Assembly: GCF_964340395.1 (NCBI RefSeq)
Contig: NC_135561.1
Location: 16,217,461 to 16,281,460 of the forward strand
Direction: 5' to 3'
Length of the DNA: 64,000 bases
DNA from: Glandiceps talaboti
Taxonomy: Eukaryota > Hemichordata > Enteropneusta > Spengelidae
The translations under genes and the position numbers were made by a program. Under the pieces are notes generated by a model. The model was not told the origin of the DNA and did no database searches. It saw only the letters and a list, made by a program, of their open reading frames with translations. Below are positions 10,316 to 22,979 of the stretch, piece after piece. Positions within the stretch are counted from its first letter, which is position 1. Every line of letters starts with the position of its first letter.

Positions 10316-12868
10316 TCGATAGACGAGTAGAGAGGGAGGCCCCTTAGGTGACTAGAATTTTCATTGACTGAACGAACAGAAATATTGGGGACTAACATCT
10401 AATTAGTAGATTAAATACGTTCTCATTTCCATCGGCAAACGTTTACTGTCAAGAAAAAACAAATACATTGCAAGTCATGAATACCTGACCTTAACTGTTT
10501 TCACTACAAATATTGATTCCACCAAACGTACAGAGTTATAGAGACAACGGCAATCATACTGTAACCTGATCTACGTGGTCAAGTTAGAAGGGTATAGCAT
10601 AACAACGAACAAGCTTACAAAACCATTTCCAAAGGATTCAGAAAACGATTTCATCCTACGCATATTTCAGACGACGTCGTGTGTAGACTGTAATGTATGT
10701 CGTTACCGGGCGCCCTAATTACATCCGGGGATGATGAGGACGGAACGACACGACGTATCTTGCAGTACACGTAATAATGGAACGCTATTATTTTTTTTTA
10801 CTATATATAGACATTGCCTTTAATGAAAAAGATGGTAAGTAATTTGTGTAATAACTAAAGGCGAAACATTCTTTATTGCTCGAGTCACTGCCTGACGAAC
10901 ATTGTTCTGGGCTCTGTCATTCAGAATCCAATTCTGTATTTTTTCGAAGCTCACAACTTGACGATGTATTTAGTACACATGGTACAGTTTGTAGCAAACT
11001 ATCATGGTACACTTCTTATATGTTTACAAATGTAATTGATAGGCTGGACTGGATTACTGAACACAGTTATCGCCAAGGTGTTATATCATCAGCATCTTTT
11101 CAACTTTATCAAGACAGGAGAGTGATACTTTTGTTTGCTGTTAACTTTCTATTGTTGATGATTAAATAGAATTACAGTGTCAGATTGCTTTAGTATATAT
11201 CCATGGCGGTCACACAGGCTAGGTACTATGGCGTATGCCGTATGCATAAATTATACGTCAACTAACAAAAAAAAGTGTTTCCATAAAGTCACTTTTGTCG
11301 TCTTTTTCCAGGAATAAAAGAGTACTACTTTGATCGTACGTATATCTGAATTATCATTTACTTCCACTTGTAGTGACAAAGTTGCATATTTCCAAACTCA
11401 ACCAAACTTTCCCCCTGATATTTATTTATTTTATTTCAGGACGTACTTACAACTGTATATCTTTAAACAGTATACATGTCTATGCTACGTTGATTTATCC
11501 AGTGCACACAACTAATTCTCGTATAACTAGAATAAAAATTGTACATTTTGTAATCTTACCTAGACTTTGATGTCTGTGAATGTCTTCGATGATGGTGAAA
11601 CTTTGTGAAGCCTTCACTCACTCATTCGTATCGTCGACTGTACGAGTCGGAAACATGGCACGTCGTCATGGATGCGACTCTATTTGCATGTAATTGATAC
11701 TTTCCAGGTGGGCATTTAAATGAACAAACCGTGTAGGTACCGTGTACATGGATTGCACATATAACAATTTATTGTGTTCGGTTTTTGACTTTCGATATCG
11801 TTTCGCTACTGTGTGTGTGTGTGGGGGGGGGGGGGGGAGTTCAATAGTGGAATCATTAGAATCTTTCCCGTTTTGTTTTGTTTCATGTGTGCTTAGATGA
11901 ATTATTAATTAAATGTGCTAAAAACGTGCGATTGATTGTTCGTCTTTTTGATCATTTGATCGATCGATCGATCGATTGATTAATTGATTGCTTGATTGAT
12001 TGATCAATCGATCGATCGATTGACTTGCTGACTGACTGACCAACCGACAGACCAATGAATGAATGAATTAATGATTTAATTAATTGATGAATTAATGAAT
12101 GAATGAATTAATCACTGAATGAATGAATGAATGAATGAATGAATTGGTTGGTTGGTTGTTTGATCTGCTAGTGAAAGGTGGACGATATACCTGCTGATAT
12201 GAATGGAATGGCATAGATTGATGGATGGTGTAGTCTTCCTACGAATGGACCGATAAGTAAGGAAAGCTATTCATTTGGTTCATTTCATTATGTATAATTA
12301 CATATTTTAATCATCTATTCACAATAGTGATAAAGTCCAAAAAATATACCATGTATTTACTTCTTTAAATTTGTCATTAAATTTGTCATATCTACACAAA
12401 ATTGTTCACAACTTTTTAAACCATTTAAAAATAAATGTAATTACACAATATAAACAATATACACAACATATAAAATACAATATATTCGATATAGATACAT
12501 TACTATATGGATAAATTGATAACTATATAAATGTGTTCTATCAAGACTTCTAAGTTCTCAATTGATTGTTTACCCTTTTCCGGATCCACTCATATCCTAT
12601 CCTAGACTGGCACCATTCCCGCCAGATATATTTTAGGTCTTACAATCTTCAAATATTTTAGGTTTGCCGTTATTCCCTATGTTTTCAGTTTTTGTTTTAA
12701 AAAAGGAAAACGTTGTCCTCAACTTTATTTATTTTTCATTTTCCCCAGTTACAATTCATCTCCCAACTGCGGTTTCACAATCAGGTTGTCATTTCACACA
12801 CATTAAAATATTTTATTCACATAAAGAATGAAAAACAACAACAGACTTTTAGCAAGTCTACTCCAAAC
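10316..12868. other. Intergenic stretch without recognisable gene
   Basis: Small open frames only (for example 10876-11169 plus), with no domain or splice support. Contains a poly-G run at about 11823-11837 and degenerate tetranucleotide tracts (GATC/GATT and AATG units) at about 11945-12145. Confidence 0.5.
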
Positions 12869-13256
12869 CAGGGGCGCGTTCGATTTGACCAATCATAATC
12901 AAGATTTATCGATCACAATCATGATTTGTAATCACAGTAATCATGTCCCGAACCGATTGACGTGATTACAAGATGGCGGACAACGTGATAAAAGTTGATC
13001 ACGTGCGTGTGGCTGGCGGCAAGTAGGAAATGACGGAAAGCATGACGTAAATAAATTTGTGTTCGGTGAGAAATGATAATTTGTTTATCATTGCAATCAT
13101 TTTGATGATGTCATCATTTAAATTTATAGGAAATGTGAGAAACTTTTAAAAATGTTTACATGTTAGTAATCTGGCGTTTTGTTTACAACCTCGTTATGAG
13201 AAATGACGTCATCAGATAAATCACAATCATGATTGGGCAAATCGAACGCGCCCCTG
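12869..13256. mobile_element. MITE with CAGGGGCGCGTTCG terminal inverted repeats
   Basis: About 388 bp bounded by 19-bp inverted ends: CAGGGGCGCGTTCGATTTG at the left and its exact complement at the right. The interior is non-coding and rich in TCAATC/GATTATGA-like palindromic words. Length, ends and lack of an ORF fit a miniature inverted-repeat DNA transposon. The G-rich end resembles hAT or Harbinger-type termini, but no matching target-site duplication is visible, so I do not assign a superfamily. Confidence 0.8.
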
Positions 13257-13630
13257 ATGTGTATTGAAGCCCATCCCTTTTGGTTGGAAGATAAATATAT
13301 TCCTGAGATTCTCAATAATTTGCCATTCGTGAAACACTACTGTACCCGTGTGTATAATATCACGTGATAATATTTACTACTTGGAAAGTTTTGTATTTCT
13401 TATACCATCAACTGGTTAATATTGATTGAATATGAAATATAGATTTTGTGGGTCTTTTTGTTTTTCCTTTGGACGATATTTGTTTTTCGAATACCTATGT
13501 AAAGTCTCCAATGTTATTATAGTAAAATTTCTAGATATTACGTAAATATGTAAAACGCACTCACTTTAATATATATGAAATTATGAAAACGAAAATAATA
13601 TTAAAAAATTGAATAGATGTATAGAATCAT
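13257..13630. other. 3' flank of gene A
   Basis: AT-rich, no exon seen. It lies between the MITE and the stop codon of gene A and probably includes the 3' UTR of gene A. Confidence 0.4.
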
Positions 13631-15538
13631 TTATGATTCGTCGCTCTCTGTGCTGCTGTCTGCCCGGTATCCGTCGAAAATACAGTCATTTATAGCTTCG
13701 ACAGCGCCTTTAGCTGTTGGGGGAATCTGTACAGCACCACCACACGCCGGGATATTGTTAATCAATCTTCGAATCATTTTGGTCTCTTGATTAAACTCGT
13801 TGTCTTCTGCCATTTGCAGAGCCAGAGTAGCTTGCTGTCTTGCCATATCATACATTTGCATCCCAATGTAAATATACACCTTGCACTGCATCAGACAACA
13901 CTCGTGGTAATTGAAGGACGAATACTGGCGAAATTCTTCATCGAATTCGATATGCTGCAGAAGTTGTTTGGCGTCCTCGATAGATTGTTTGTCGTGAAGG
14001 CCCGGGCCGAGGCGTTCTTTGTCAACGAACGATGCTTTATTTGCTAGCATCTGGATCTTCTTAATCATAGCTCGCTGCCTGACGTACACGGTCATTTTTG
14101 AATCACTCGTCATGAGATCAATCGATCTATCAAGCTCTGACAGTAAATTCTGTGGATTGAAAACAATTGTACACAATTTCAAACTTTGCATATGTTGCAA
14201 CTCTTCGGATGATATCGCAAAATACATCGTAAAAATTGTTGTTTTTTTTAAAGTAAAAGGTGTATGTAAAAGATAATTTCTTTAAACACCCCATCCTTAT
14301 ATTTTGTTACAGTGCATTCGTTACCCCATACACACAATTAGGCCTAAAGAAATAATTGTTTGGTTCCGGTTAGCCGAACCCACCTAGCTTTTGACTGCCG
14401 ACCCTTAATCCCCCCCTTTTTTTACGTATTCCGAGACAAAATAAAACTGTTCTTCCAATCTGTAATGGCTGTACATCTGATAGGAAGAAATAAACAACAC
14501 AGAGACCATTTGGAAAACAATGGAAAACCTGAACTAGACACTCACACATGAAAGAAAATATATAATAAAATAAAATAAAAAAATCTACCTACCCACCTAT
14601 TCTAAAATTGAGCGTAATCAGAACCACGCAATTTTTTTCATTAGGTCTTATATAACGTTATTTTTAGAATTTAATTGCGTGGTTCTGATTACGCTCAATT
14701 TAAAGTTTTCTTAAACTCAAACTGACACATTCATAATCTCAGCCTACAAATGAGATCATGAACTCCGCCTGAGTAACGGAAATAAAGGTAGATGTACAAA
14801 CCTGTAACAGACTTTCAGGGGGCGTTGTCTGTCCCTTCAACGTATCATAGTTGATACAGGTTAAGTTGTATAAACATTCACCTCGGAAAGAGCAGGGCCG
14901 AACCAACATCATTCCCTATATATGTGTTTAGAAACAAAGGTGAGTTTTAATCAACAAATGATCATTGTTTAAGGAAAAACATGCATGGAAATGACACATG
15001 TATTCTTTCAGAATGTGTGTAAGAAAGTTACTTTAGTCTACGAGATCACATGATCAGAAAATCAGAGTGATTCTTTGAGATACGTACATGGCGAATGCTC
15101 AGTTACGGTAACATGTGGGACGTGATTTAACAACCTTGTTGCAAAATGTATGACATTTATTCTCCAAATTTCTTTCGTCGAAAGTACAAAGTATATATGT
15201 TTTAGTACAAATTATGAAATGGAGTACGGTAATGAGCACGGAACTATCTTTTCAGGACTTGTCTAGTAGTGGTATATTTTGTGTTCGAACTAGCAAATGC
15301 TTCAATTCGGTTGCCTCACTGTTTGGTAACATAGTCACAGTCCACACATGACTGTGGATGGTTGTAGTGGAAAAAATATATCAAATATCTGTCGAATTAA
15401 TTTATGGTTTCGTGATATGTAATTGCCTGATGAAAGCCTGAAATAATATTCTTCTGTTTTTTAAATCGTGACTCAATACAACAGAAGGGGAGATGGTTGG
15501 TGAGGGGCACTAGATTTGATGGGGGTCATGTAACAGTC

Positions 15539-15590
<52 letters not shown>

Positions 15591-15597
15591 TAGTAGC

Positions 15598-15628
<31 letters not shown>

Positions 15629-15638
15629 CTAATAATAA

Positions 15639-15672
<34 letters not shown>

Positions 15673-17648
15673 AGTAGTAGTACTTGTAGTAGTAGTAGTA
15701 GTAGTAGAACTACTTTTAGAACATTCCGTAAAGGTAAGCTATCATACCTGGTATGCACTCTCGATGTATTCCTGAGCTTTCCCTAGCTTCCCATTTTTAC
15801 GATAAGCATATCCCAGATGAAGATTGATCTTTGCCTCAAGTAGTTCTCTGTTTTCCGCCATTGGAAGTAGATTTTTAGCCTTCTGTGCAATCTGTTTTAT
15901 CGTCTGTAAATTGTTTTCGTGTGTTGAGTTTGCGCCACATTGCTGTTAGCGAGAAAAAGAAAATAACATTTTATTTTTACCAAATGTGATATAGAAAGGT
16001 AAAATTGTACCTCATCAGTAGTTTTGTGATTTCAGGAAGACGTTGATGGAAATTACCGCGTATACCGAAACCGAAAATGGCGAGGCGTTACTTCCACAAA
16101 AATTGCCTGACGCGTACGTGTAGTCTCGTTTGCAAATGAAAGGTCGTGATGAAACGAGGGCAAGCCTTGACTACAGTAAGCATAATACAAATATTTGCAT
16201 AGACAAGGACGATATTTCTGTGTTTTTCAGACTGGTGGTTACTTTTGTTTTATACTGAAATACATATGCAATTTGATATGCAATTGACACTCTTGAAATC
16301 GAGTGGCTAGGCTCGATTGGTTTTCTCAAAACTATATTCTAGTCTCTCACCCACAAATCGATGTTAATGTTTTACTTCTTATTTATATGTTTAATTCTTT
16401 GTGGGAAATCAATTTTAATTCAATTCAATTCAATATATCGCACTATACTGTGGATACTACTACACAACTATGTATACTTACAGATGATTCTATACTGTGC
16501 AAGGCGTAAGATATTACAATTGATTTATAATAACAGAACAGTGTTTTACCCCCCCCCCCAAAAAAAAAAATAAAATAAAATAAAATAAAAAATAAAATAA
16601 TAATAAAAAATCCAAAAAAAGAAAGAAAAGAAAACGTTCTTGTTGCAGCTAGTGCAGCTTTAAAATTGAATGCATATTCCCTGATGAGATGATTTATTCA
16701 CATAGAACGATTACAAAACCAATAATGATACTCACGTAGCACAGGGCAAGTATTTGGAAATCGGTCGATTTCTCCTCAAAGTACTCGTATATATTTGTAC
16801 AGCATTGGTCGATTTCTTGCCAATATCCTAAAAAGAGAGAACAATTTGATAGCATACCTCGATGTTTTCTTTCAGCCGAAGGTAACAGAAATGATCGAAG
16901 GAGTGTTAATATTGTTATACCTCGTATTAGATTCGTAGTGACAAAACTTTTTTTTCATCATGAGTATACGTAATATCTATACGTAATAAAAGATTAAGAA
17001 ATGTATAAAATGTTTGTTATTGTACGTACAATAACAAACTTCTAACACATTTGTTAGCTTTTTGCACTGTATTGAGTTACAAACACAGACTTGGTCTATG
17101 TCGTTTCATATTGATAGTTCAAGTTGGAAGCCATGATAAAAGATGACAGTGGCAATGGAAAGCTGTAGAGTTTTAGTAGCAAAGTCTAAAAGTGATATCA
17201 AGAAACCAAATACCGAAGGAAAACACAATTAGATATTTCATCATCGAATTCTATAAAGAATCTTACCTTTGGCATGCATGTCAAAGAGAGAATTAACGAT
17301 GGTTTTATAAATCCTCTTATCAAACAGACCTAAAGTAAGTAAGACAGAAAATGGGAAACAATGAAGACGTTTACATAATATTTTCATTTTAATACTGATT
17401 CTTACAAGTAATAACTGTTGGAATATAATTTATAATGTAATCCAACATGGAAAGATATGTACTTATAATTAGTAATATATTAGGTTTTTTATTTTTTATT
17501 TTTAGAATTTCATTGTTTTATTGATGTCAAGAATTCATTTGTTTATGGCACCATGATTACACACTCCATAAGGTTCCCTGATAACACACTTTCAGCAAAA
17601 CCGAAGTATGATGTTCAGTCATGCTATAGCAATGGTCTAATGTCTGTT

Positions 17649-17715
<67 letters not shown>

Positions 17716-18053
17716 TTGATTGTTTGTTTGTCCATCTGTATGTCTTTCTGCCTGTCTGTATACTAGTCACATGGGATATTATTAATATTTTAATAGCAAT
17801 ATCATTTTAGTTTTTTTTAAAATAAAAAATATATTACTATGCTACATATTACACAGGAAACTTTTAACATATGCACCACACAGATCAACATCTAACAGCA
17901 ATAGATAGAACAGCATCGAACACCAATAAATAGAACAGCATCGAACAGCAATATATAGAACAGCACAGAACAGGCAATGCAAGCACATGTATGACAAACA
18001 TCACATCACGTGTTACTTATCTTAGATCACATATAGCAGAACGGAACACAGGA

Positions 18054-18091
<38 letters not shown>

Positions 18092-18817
18092 CCACCACCA
18101 CCACCAACAACAACACCAAAAATAAGAATATAACTACCATCAAAGAATTATACTCACCTTTACATTCAATTAAAGGCACCATTTGCATCACTCTGGTATT
18201 ATAACTTTCTTGTTTACCTTTTGTCGGTTTCTTTCCTCGTGTGGCGATTTGTAAAGTCAGACTATCGACTAAATCTATGGGAGATAATCATTATAATATA
18301 GATGAACGTAAGGAACAAGTACACTTGTCTAGAACATTATTGTAAATAAACTGACGATAGGTAACGGAGTTGCATAGGTTTTAGTCTTGTTTTTGTTAGG
18401 CTGATAAGCCTATGAAGAATTGCTTTTACTACAATTTTCCCAGAAAAATATAGTATTAAAAAATCAGTGGTTGAGACAACCCCCTGATTGAACCACACGT
18501 GTCCAAAACCAAAACGAAATAACAAACTGTGCACATGGTAAACCCAATTGACTTTTTTTATCTCCCTATTTTCTCCTAATCTTTTAAAACATTAAGTAGC
18601 ATCTGTGTGGGTATCTATTTGGGTCCATTTCAAGCTTAAGTATGCTTACCCAATATGTGATACATATCTTGAAATGAAATACATAGAGTAGATAACGACC
18701 ACTGTTAACCTAAATAATAAAAGACTATGCAATGCAAACTTGGCATGATGAAATAACGTCCTCCCCAAAACTTGCGAACTTACTCATCTTTCTAGTCAAC
18801 TTTGCGACCTGAGACAT
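13631..18817 (-). CDS. Gene A: TPR-like helical protein, 377 aa, complete
   Basis: Seven exons on the minus strand: 18784-18817 (ATG at 18817), 18158-18274, 17267-17329, 16736-16827, 15748-15942, 14802-14915 and 13631-14149. All have GT/AG borders, phases agree, and the sum is 1134 nt (378 codons with stop). The protein is mostly helical. Residues about 136-167 (LGYAYRKNGKLGKAQEYIE) are a clear TPR motif, and about 286-323 (YIYIGMQMYDMARQQATLAL) is a second TPR-like hairpin. Exon 6 carries a Cys-containing segment (RPCSFRGECLYNL), and the acidic C-terminus follows a DCIFDGY motif; both recur in gene B. There is no signal peptide or membrane segment, so it is probably cytosolic. TPR helices usually bind protein partners; no enzyme domain is visible and I do not recognise the family. 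It starts 0.66 kb downstream of the TIR gene on the same strand. The tiny first exon rests on its GTAAGT donor and phase only. Confidence 0.82.
14341..14701. repeat. Dispersed repeat plus perfect 29-bp hairpin in gene A intron
   Basis: 14341-14640 matches 52040-52375 in inverted orientation (shared words GGCCTAAA, CTAGACACTCACACAT, CTACCTACC). At its right end a perfect 29-bp inverted repeat (14605-14633 with 14673-14701, core GAGCGTAATCAGAACCACGC) encloses a 39-nt loop. The whole block looks like a MITE or a fragment of one in the last intron of gene A. Confidence 0.7.
15538..15710. repeat. GTA trinucleotide microsatellite
   Basis: About 170 bp of GTA repeats with GCA, CTA and GTG variants, starting about 40 bp past the donor of gene A exon 5 (15748-15942), inside the intron. 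It yields long meaningless Val- or Leu-rich frames on the two strands. Confidence 0.95.
16985..17145. repeat. Dispersed repeat, copy 1
   Basis: Resembles 37748-37895 in the same orientation: ATGTTTGTTATTGTA followed by a palindromic stretch, then TTAGCTTTTT, ACTTGGTC and GAAGCCATGATAA in the same order and spacing. A palindrome centred on GTAC (TTGTTATTGTACGTACAA) lies near 17013-17037. Unnamed interspersed element in a gene A intron. Confidence 0.65.
17641..17712. repeat. TCTG microsatellite
   Basis: About 17 TCTG units in a gene A intron, with degenerate TTTG/TCTG units on either side. The frame across it is an artefact. Confidence 0.95.
18055..18117. repeat. AAC/ACC microsatellite
   Basis: Tandem AAC units changing to ACC and back, in the intron between gene A exons 2 and 3, about 40 bp from the exon 2 donor. 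Confidence 0.9.
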
Positions 18818-18887
18818 ATTTATAAGTTGTGTTTATCCATGTAAATTTAGAATTGCAATGTCTTAATTTCGTTGTTCCTCTCATGAT

Positions 18888-19330
18888 TTGAATATTGAGA
18901 AAGGAAGACACCAAAGCATTCCAGAAAACTTAAGTTATTGTAAGAATCATTTCTTAGCATTCTATCCTCGTTATGATGAACTGAGAAGGAAATTCCTCCC
19001 AAGATGGTTTTATGAAAACCCTTCATTTGATGAATTTATATCACTGGTAAGCTCACAAAATGTCACAAAGTTAAATGAGCTCGCATGTTTCATTTATTAT
19101 TCTTTCAAAATGAGAACCTACGTTTCATACAGTGCTTCCATTATTACTTTTTCTGAACTGTATATTTTGTGTTGTATAAGCTCTTTGGGCATGTGGCCTC
19201 TATTGCAAATATACTATCTATCTATCTAGTGATAACCCCACTATTGTTCATTTAAAAATAATTTCATGTCATTTGAGAACAAGATTCATCAATCACATGA
19301 CCCATGTAAACTCCTATATGCTGCCAACTG
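18888..19330 (+). pseudogene. 3' fragment of a LINE (reverse transcriptase C-terminus)
   Basis: The plus-strand frame 18888-19115 encodes a segment (YDELRRKFLPRWF, ENPSFDEFISLVSS, NELACFIYYSFKMR) typical of the C-terminal end of LINE polyproteins, where a damaged zinc-finger motif is followed by conserved LRRKYIP and IYYAFKIR-like words. No endonuclease or polymerase core remains, so this is a 5'-truncated dead copy. It lies between genes A and T. It may belong to the same family as 49159-50957, but the two do not overlap enough to be sure. Confidence 0.6.
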
Positions 19331-19480
19331 TATGAAAACCAGGTACACCAAATCACTGCAGACTGAAATCTTTCAACCTTTTATCGACACATATCCTTTT
19401 GAGTTTTCAGGCAGGCGTACAATATGTACAGGTTTGGAAGTTATATTAACTAATACATCTGAAAGTCTGACAACTCGTTT

Positions 19481-22400
19481 TCACGTTCTGTTTTCTCTGT
19501 TCAATGCGTCAATAACGTTTCGGACAAATTGTTCACACCTACCCACGTGTTCACCAGATTCCCCACGTTTGTAGAGACCAAAGGATAATTCGAATTCCCG
19601 AGATTTGCCAAAGAAACGAAACCAGTATGGATGCATCCATGGCTTCGTGAGCCATTGTGATAACTCAACGACACCGCCAGTACTCAGGGAATTATCTATA
19701 CCATCCCACACACGGTAGAACTTTGATGAAGTAAGGGTTGGTGAATTTGACCCATTTTGTGTCTGACCCCATGTTAATGGTTTCGATGTTTGCTCTTGCG
19801 TTAATTTAACATCCAGTAATTTTATGGAGAATTCACACTCCTATAAAGAGTAACGAGAAACACAATGACTATTTGGTTTAGCCATGCAGAAAAAAGTAAT
19901 GTCATTTAATACAGCGCACGAGTACACACGTACACACACATATACGATGTATACATAGACATATACATAATGTATACACTGACACACACCAAGAGACACA
20001 CCCCATATTCACCCCTTCCTAAACACGAGAATCCTGAGTGTATTTTCGTTATTTCTACTGTAGATAATAACGTCAGAATATCCTTCATAATTATAGAACG
20101 CAATATGATGCTGTTAAAGGTGAACACCACTCCTGGAAATAGCGACGTTTTCATAAGCTATTTGTTCTGGAGAGTCATTTCATGACTTTGCATCACCTAG
20201 ATTTCAGAAAAAAACATCAAGTTGATTGTATGCCCTTATAGGGTATCTTTGCTGTGGGCACGCAGATGCTTCTTCCAGTCAGCAGAAATAATATATTCAT
20301 GGTTGCATAATGAATATTCATAATTCCTGAGTGCTCATTCCCTTCAGTGTTTACAAAACAACTTGATGTTTCTCCGAAATTGCAAGTAATTGTAGGTGAG
20401 ATAAAAAAAAACCATGAAATGACTCTCCAGAACTTATGAACATGTTTCTATTTTAAATTCCTGGAGTGGCATTTCCGTTAAGTTTTTGTAATCGTAGTAA
20501 GCAGAACTGAGTCACTCATTTGACCTACATCTTGGGGTTGTACTTAATGAACTCAATGAATACACTATGTAAATATGTAGTTTTATGGATTGAAGAATGG
20601 CTAGAACAACCACATGTCATGGGAACACATAGCTATGCATTATTTTTTAACAGCCAATTTGAAGAAAACATTACTCGGGACGGACCTTTGCAAGCCTACG
20701 TACACGTAGTATTCCAGTGACGAACGATAATTGAGAATATATATACTTCATAAAACATAAGTAGCTTGTTCGCCGCCTGAGAAAGCTTGCTGACATCAGG
20801 AAAGGTTTAGAGATAAAAATTAAATTGATTTATACAACAAATTGTCAGATTTGATCACACTTGACCCCATTTTACCTTATCTGTAAAGTCACAGTGGATG
20901 ACATCATCCGTATGTTCATACTCTTGAACACCAAGTACAATACAGTGATCTGATTTAGGGTGTGGATAATGTGGTGTATGGAATCCTGTGGTGACGGGAT
21001 TTTCTGGAGCTGAGATCAATTTTAAGTTTGGACCACTTCTTTCTGGAAAGAAAATTGATAAGATGCTATGTTTGTACCCTGAAGACCGAATACATTGAAC
21101 TAGAGAGCATATTATCACTGTCTAAGGTCGCGGCAACGTTTTTTGCAATCAAACTATAGAGACGTCCTAATAACCAATCTGTCCGTCTGTGGTTTAATGA
21201 TTAAATACATGTAATATTCCTCACCATTTTGACAAAATAAGTTATCTGCAGATGTCAATCATATATGAATCGTTGATGGAAACGTCTATAATTCATTACC
21301 CATTTTTGGCTGGAGTCAGTGTTTACAATTAACCATTACATCAGAAGACACTAAAACTTATTTAGAAATAAATCTCTATGTCGGCACAGCTTGAGGTGGA
21401 TTAATATATGTTATATGGAGGCTAGGGAGTGAGATTGTCGTTTTCGAATTTCTTGGTACAGATCCAAAAATGTCCGTCAAAATGACGTTCATACACGCCA
21501 TAATTAAATCACTGGTGACAGCTGTGTACTTGTTGCCAGATGTTAGTCAACATACTTGCAGTATTAGTTGGACTAGTGCATGGATATTTCACTACTAAAT
21601 ATAGGTGTCTACGCAAGAACCATAGCGTTTCAGACTAAGCCCCTTTTAGTGTCACATTAGCTATTAATGTTGATTTGTTTGTAGCTACTTACCATCACCA
21701 TCTTGCAAAAAACCATGCTTCACAATGGAAGAAGCGCATTTCTTTTTGAAATCAGCATAATCTATAACACAAACGAAAAATAGTATTTTAACAAAGTATA
21801 TAGAGGTATTCATACGTACATATAATTGTGTACTCGATCGTACGACCATAAGTCTTCTTTTTCATGTCTGAATACTAATTTTCGTTTTATATACCGCATA
21901 CATACTTCTTGATCGTTATGTCATAATTGAATAATGGGTAGAGGAATGAATAGTCATGAGAGATTTCTTACACTGAAGGGAATAAGCACTTAGGATTCTT
22001 GCATATTTATTGTTCAACAGTTACTATGAATTACCATTTCTTAGGTGATATGGCCCACAGCACAAGACCCTATTTTGGCACAAGATCAACTTAAGTTTTT
22101 CTGAAATCCGAAGGTAACTGTAGGTGATCCAGAATCCATAGTTTATGAAAAATTAATGCCTTTTATTTCCAGGAGTTGCTTTCTTCTTTAAATATACTAC
22201 AAAATATAGTGATAACTCACCTGGTCGTAGGCTGCAAAGGAATCTTCTCCAGAAATACGGATCTTTGGTATCAAGAATATTTAGTGGCGCAATGGAGTCT
22301 GGGATGGCACATTCCTCTAAGCAAATAGGAACCAAAATATCTTGTTCTCGTGAGAAGTGTTCATCAAGAGAGAGGACCAGTTCATATTCACACCATGAAC

Positions 22401-22671
22401 TCTTGACAAAAGCTTTCGACAACACGATTACAATTTTACGGGCTCGTTTGACACACATCAAAACATTTTGGACAGTTGAGACACCTCCCATGAAGTCTCG
22501 AATATCCAAGTCACACGTGATGTTGTGCTGTGATTCTAATTGGTTGACCACCTCCAATACTCTTTCTCTGTCGTCACTGTTATAGCAGACGAATACACTG
22601 TCGTTACACGAGTAACTTTCATCGGATTTGAGCTTTCTGCTAGTGTATTGTGGGTTATCAGTACCCTCCAT
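19481..22671 (-). CDS. Gene T: TIR-domain protein with novel C-terminal region, 348 aa, complete
   Basis: Four minus-strand exons: 22221-22671 (ATG at 22671), 21693-21761, 20876-21042 and 19481-19840. Borders are GT/AG, phases agree, and the total is 1047 nt (349 codons with stop). Residues 23-148 form a TIR domain. Box 1 is SVFVCYNSDD (25-34), the BB-loop is RDFMGG (58-63), the alpha-C motif is SSWCEYEL (91-98) and box 3 is FW (140-141), so it resembles Toll/MyD88-type TIRs. W93-x3-E97 keeps the glutamate position that is catalytic in SARM1-type NADases, but TLR TIRs share it without that activity. Residues 151-348 match no family I know; they include HTPHYPHPKSDHCIVLG and a Trp-rich stretch (WLTKPWMHPYWFRFFG). 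No signal peptide, transmembrane segment, death domain or LRR is present, so it is a cytosolic adaptor-like protein. The reading frame stays open a little upstream of the ATG, so a longer N-terminus is possible. Confidence 0.87.
20126..20485. mobile_element. Fold-back MITE (copy 1) in a gene T intron
   Basis: The ends are inverted repeats of about 130 bp with mismatches. The left arm contains CACTCCTGGAAAT and GTTCTGGAGAGTCATTTCAT; the right arm holds their complements (ATGAAATGACTCTCCAGAAC, CCTGGAGTG). The core includes GGTATCTTTGCTGTGGGC. Related copies lie at 21935-22185 (inverted) and 63030-63215. No ORF. Confidence 0.75.
21935..22185. mobile_element. Fold-back MITE (copy 2, inverted, diverged)
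   Basis: Reverse-orientation relative of 20126-20485: ACACTGAAGGGAATAAGCAC, GCCCACAGCA, AGATCAACTTAAG and TTTCCAGGAGT match the complement of copy 1 in order. It ends about 35 bp before the first-exon donor of gene T. Confidence 0.55.
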
Positions 22672-22750
22672 TAGTGATGAAGCGTTGTTATGTGCTACGT
22701 TAGGACCAGAATATAAGAATATAAGTATACAGTTTAATACACAAAACTAA

Positions 22751-22790
<40 letters not shown>

Positions 22791-22909
22791 CTCAGTGAGA
22801 ATCAATCTGCTAAGACAGTGCTCTATACCGCAGTGGCAGAGTATATATATATATACTCTCAACAGCTAAAGGAAACTTCATATAAGTTAACATAAATGAC
22901 GAGTCAAAA

Positions 22910-22979
<70 letters not shown>

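Noticed and set aside
12869-13256. Assignment of the MITE to hAT or Harbinger
   Set aside because: No matching 8-bp or 3-bp target duplication is visible at either border.
15497-15775. Long Val-rich (plus) and Leu-rich (minus) frames
   Set aside because: Pure GTA repeat translation inside a gene A intron.
13631-22671. Genes T and A as one long TIR-TPR gene
   Set aside because: Gene T ends in an in-frame stop with total length divisible by three, and gene A has its own ATG exon in phase; two genes is simpler, though not excluded.
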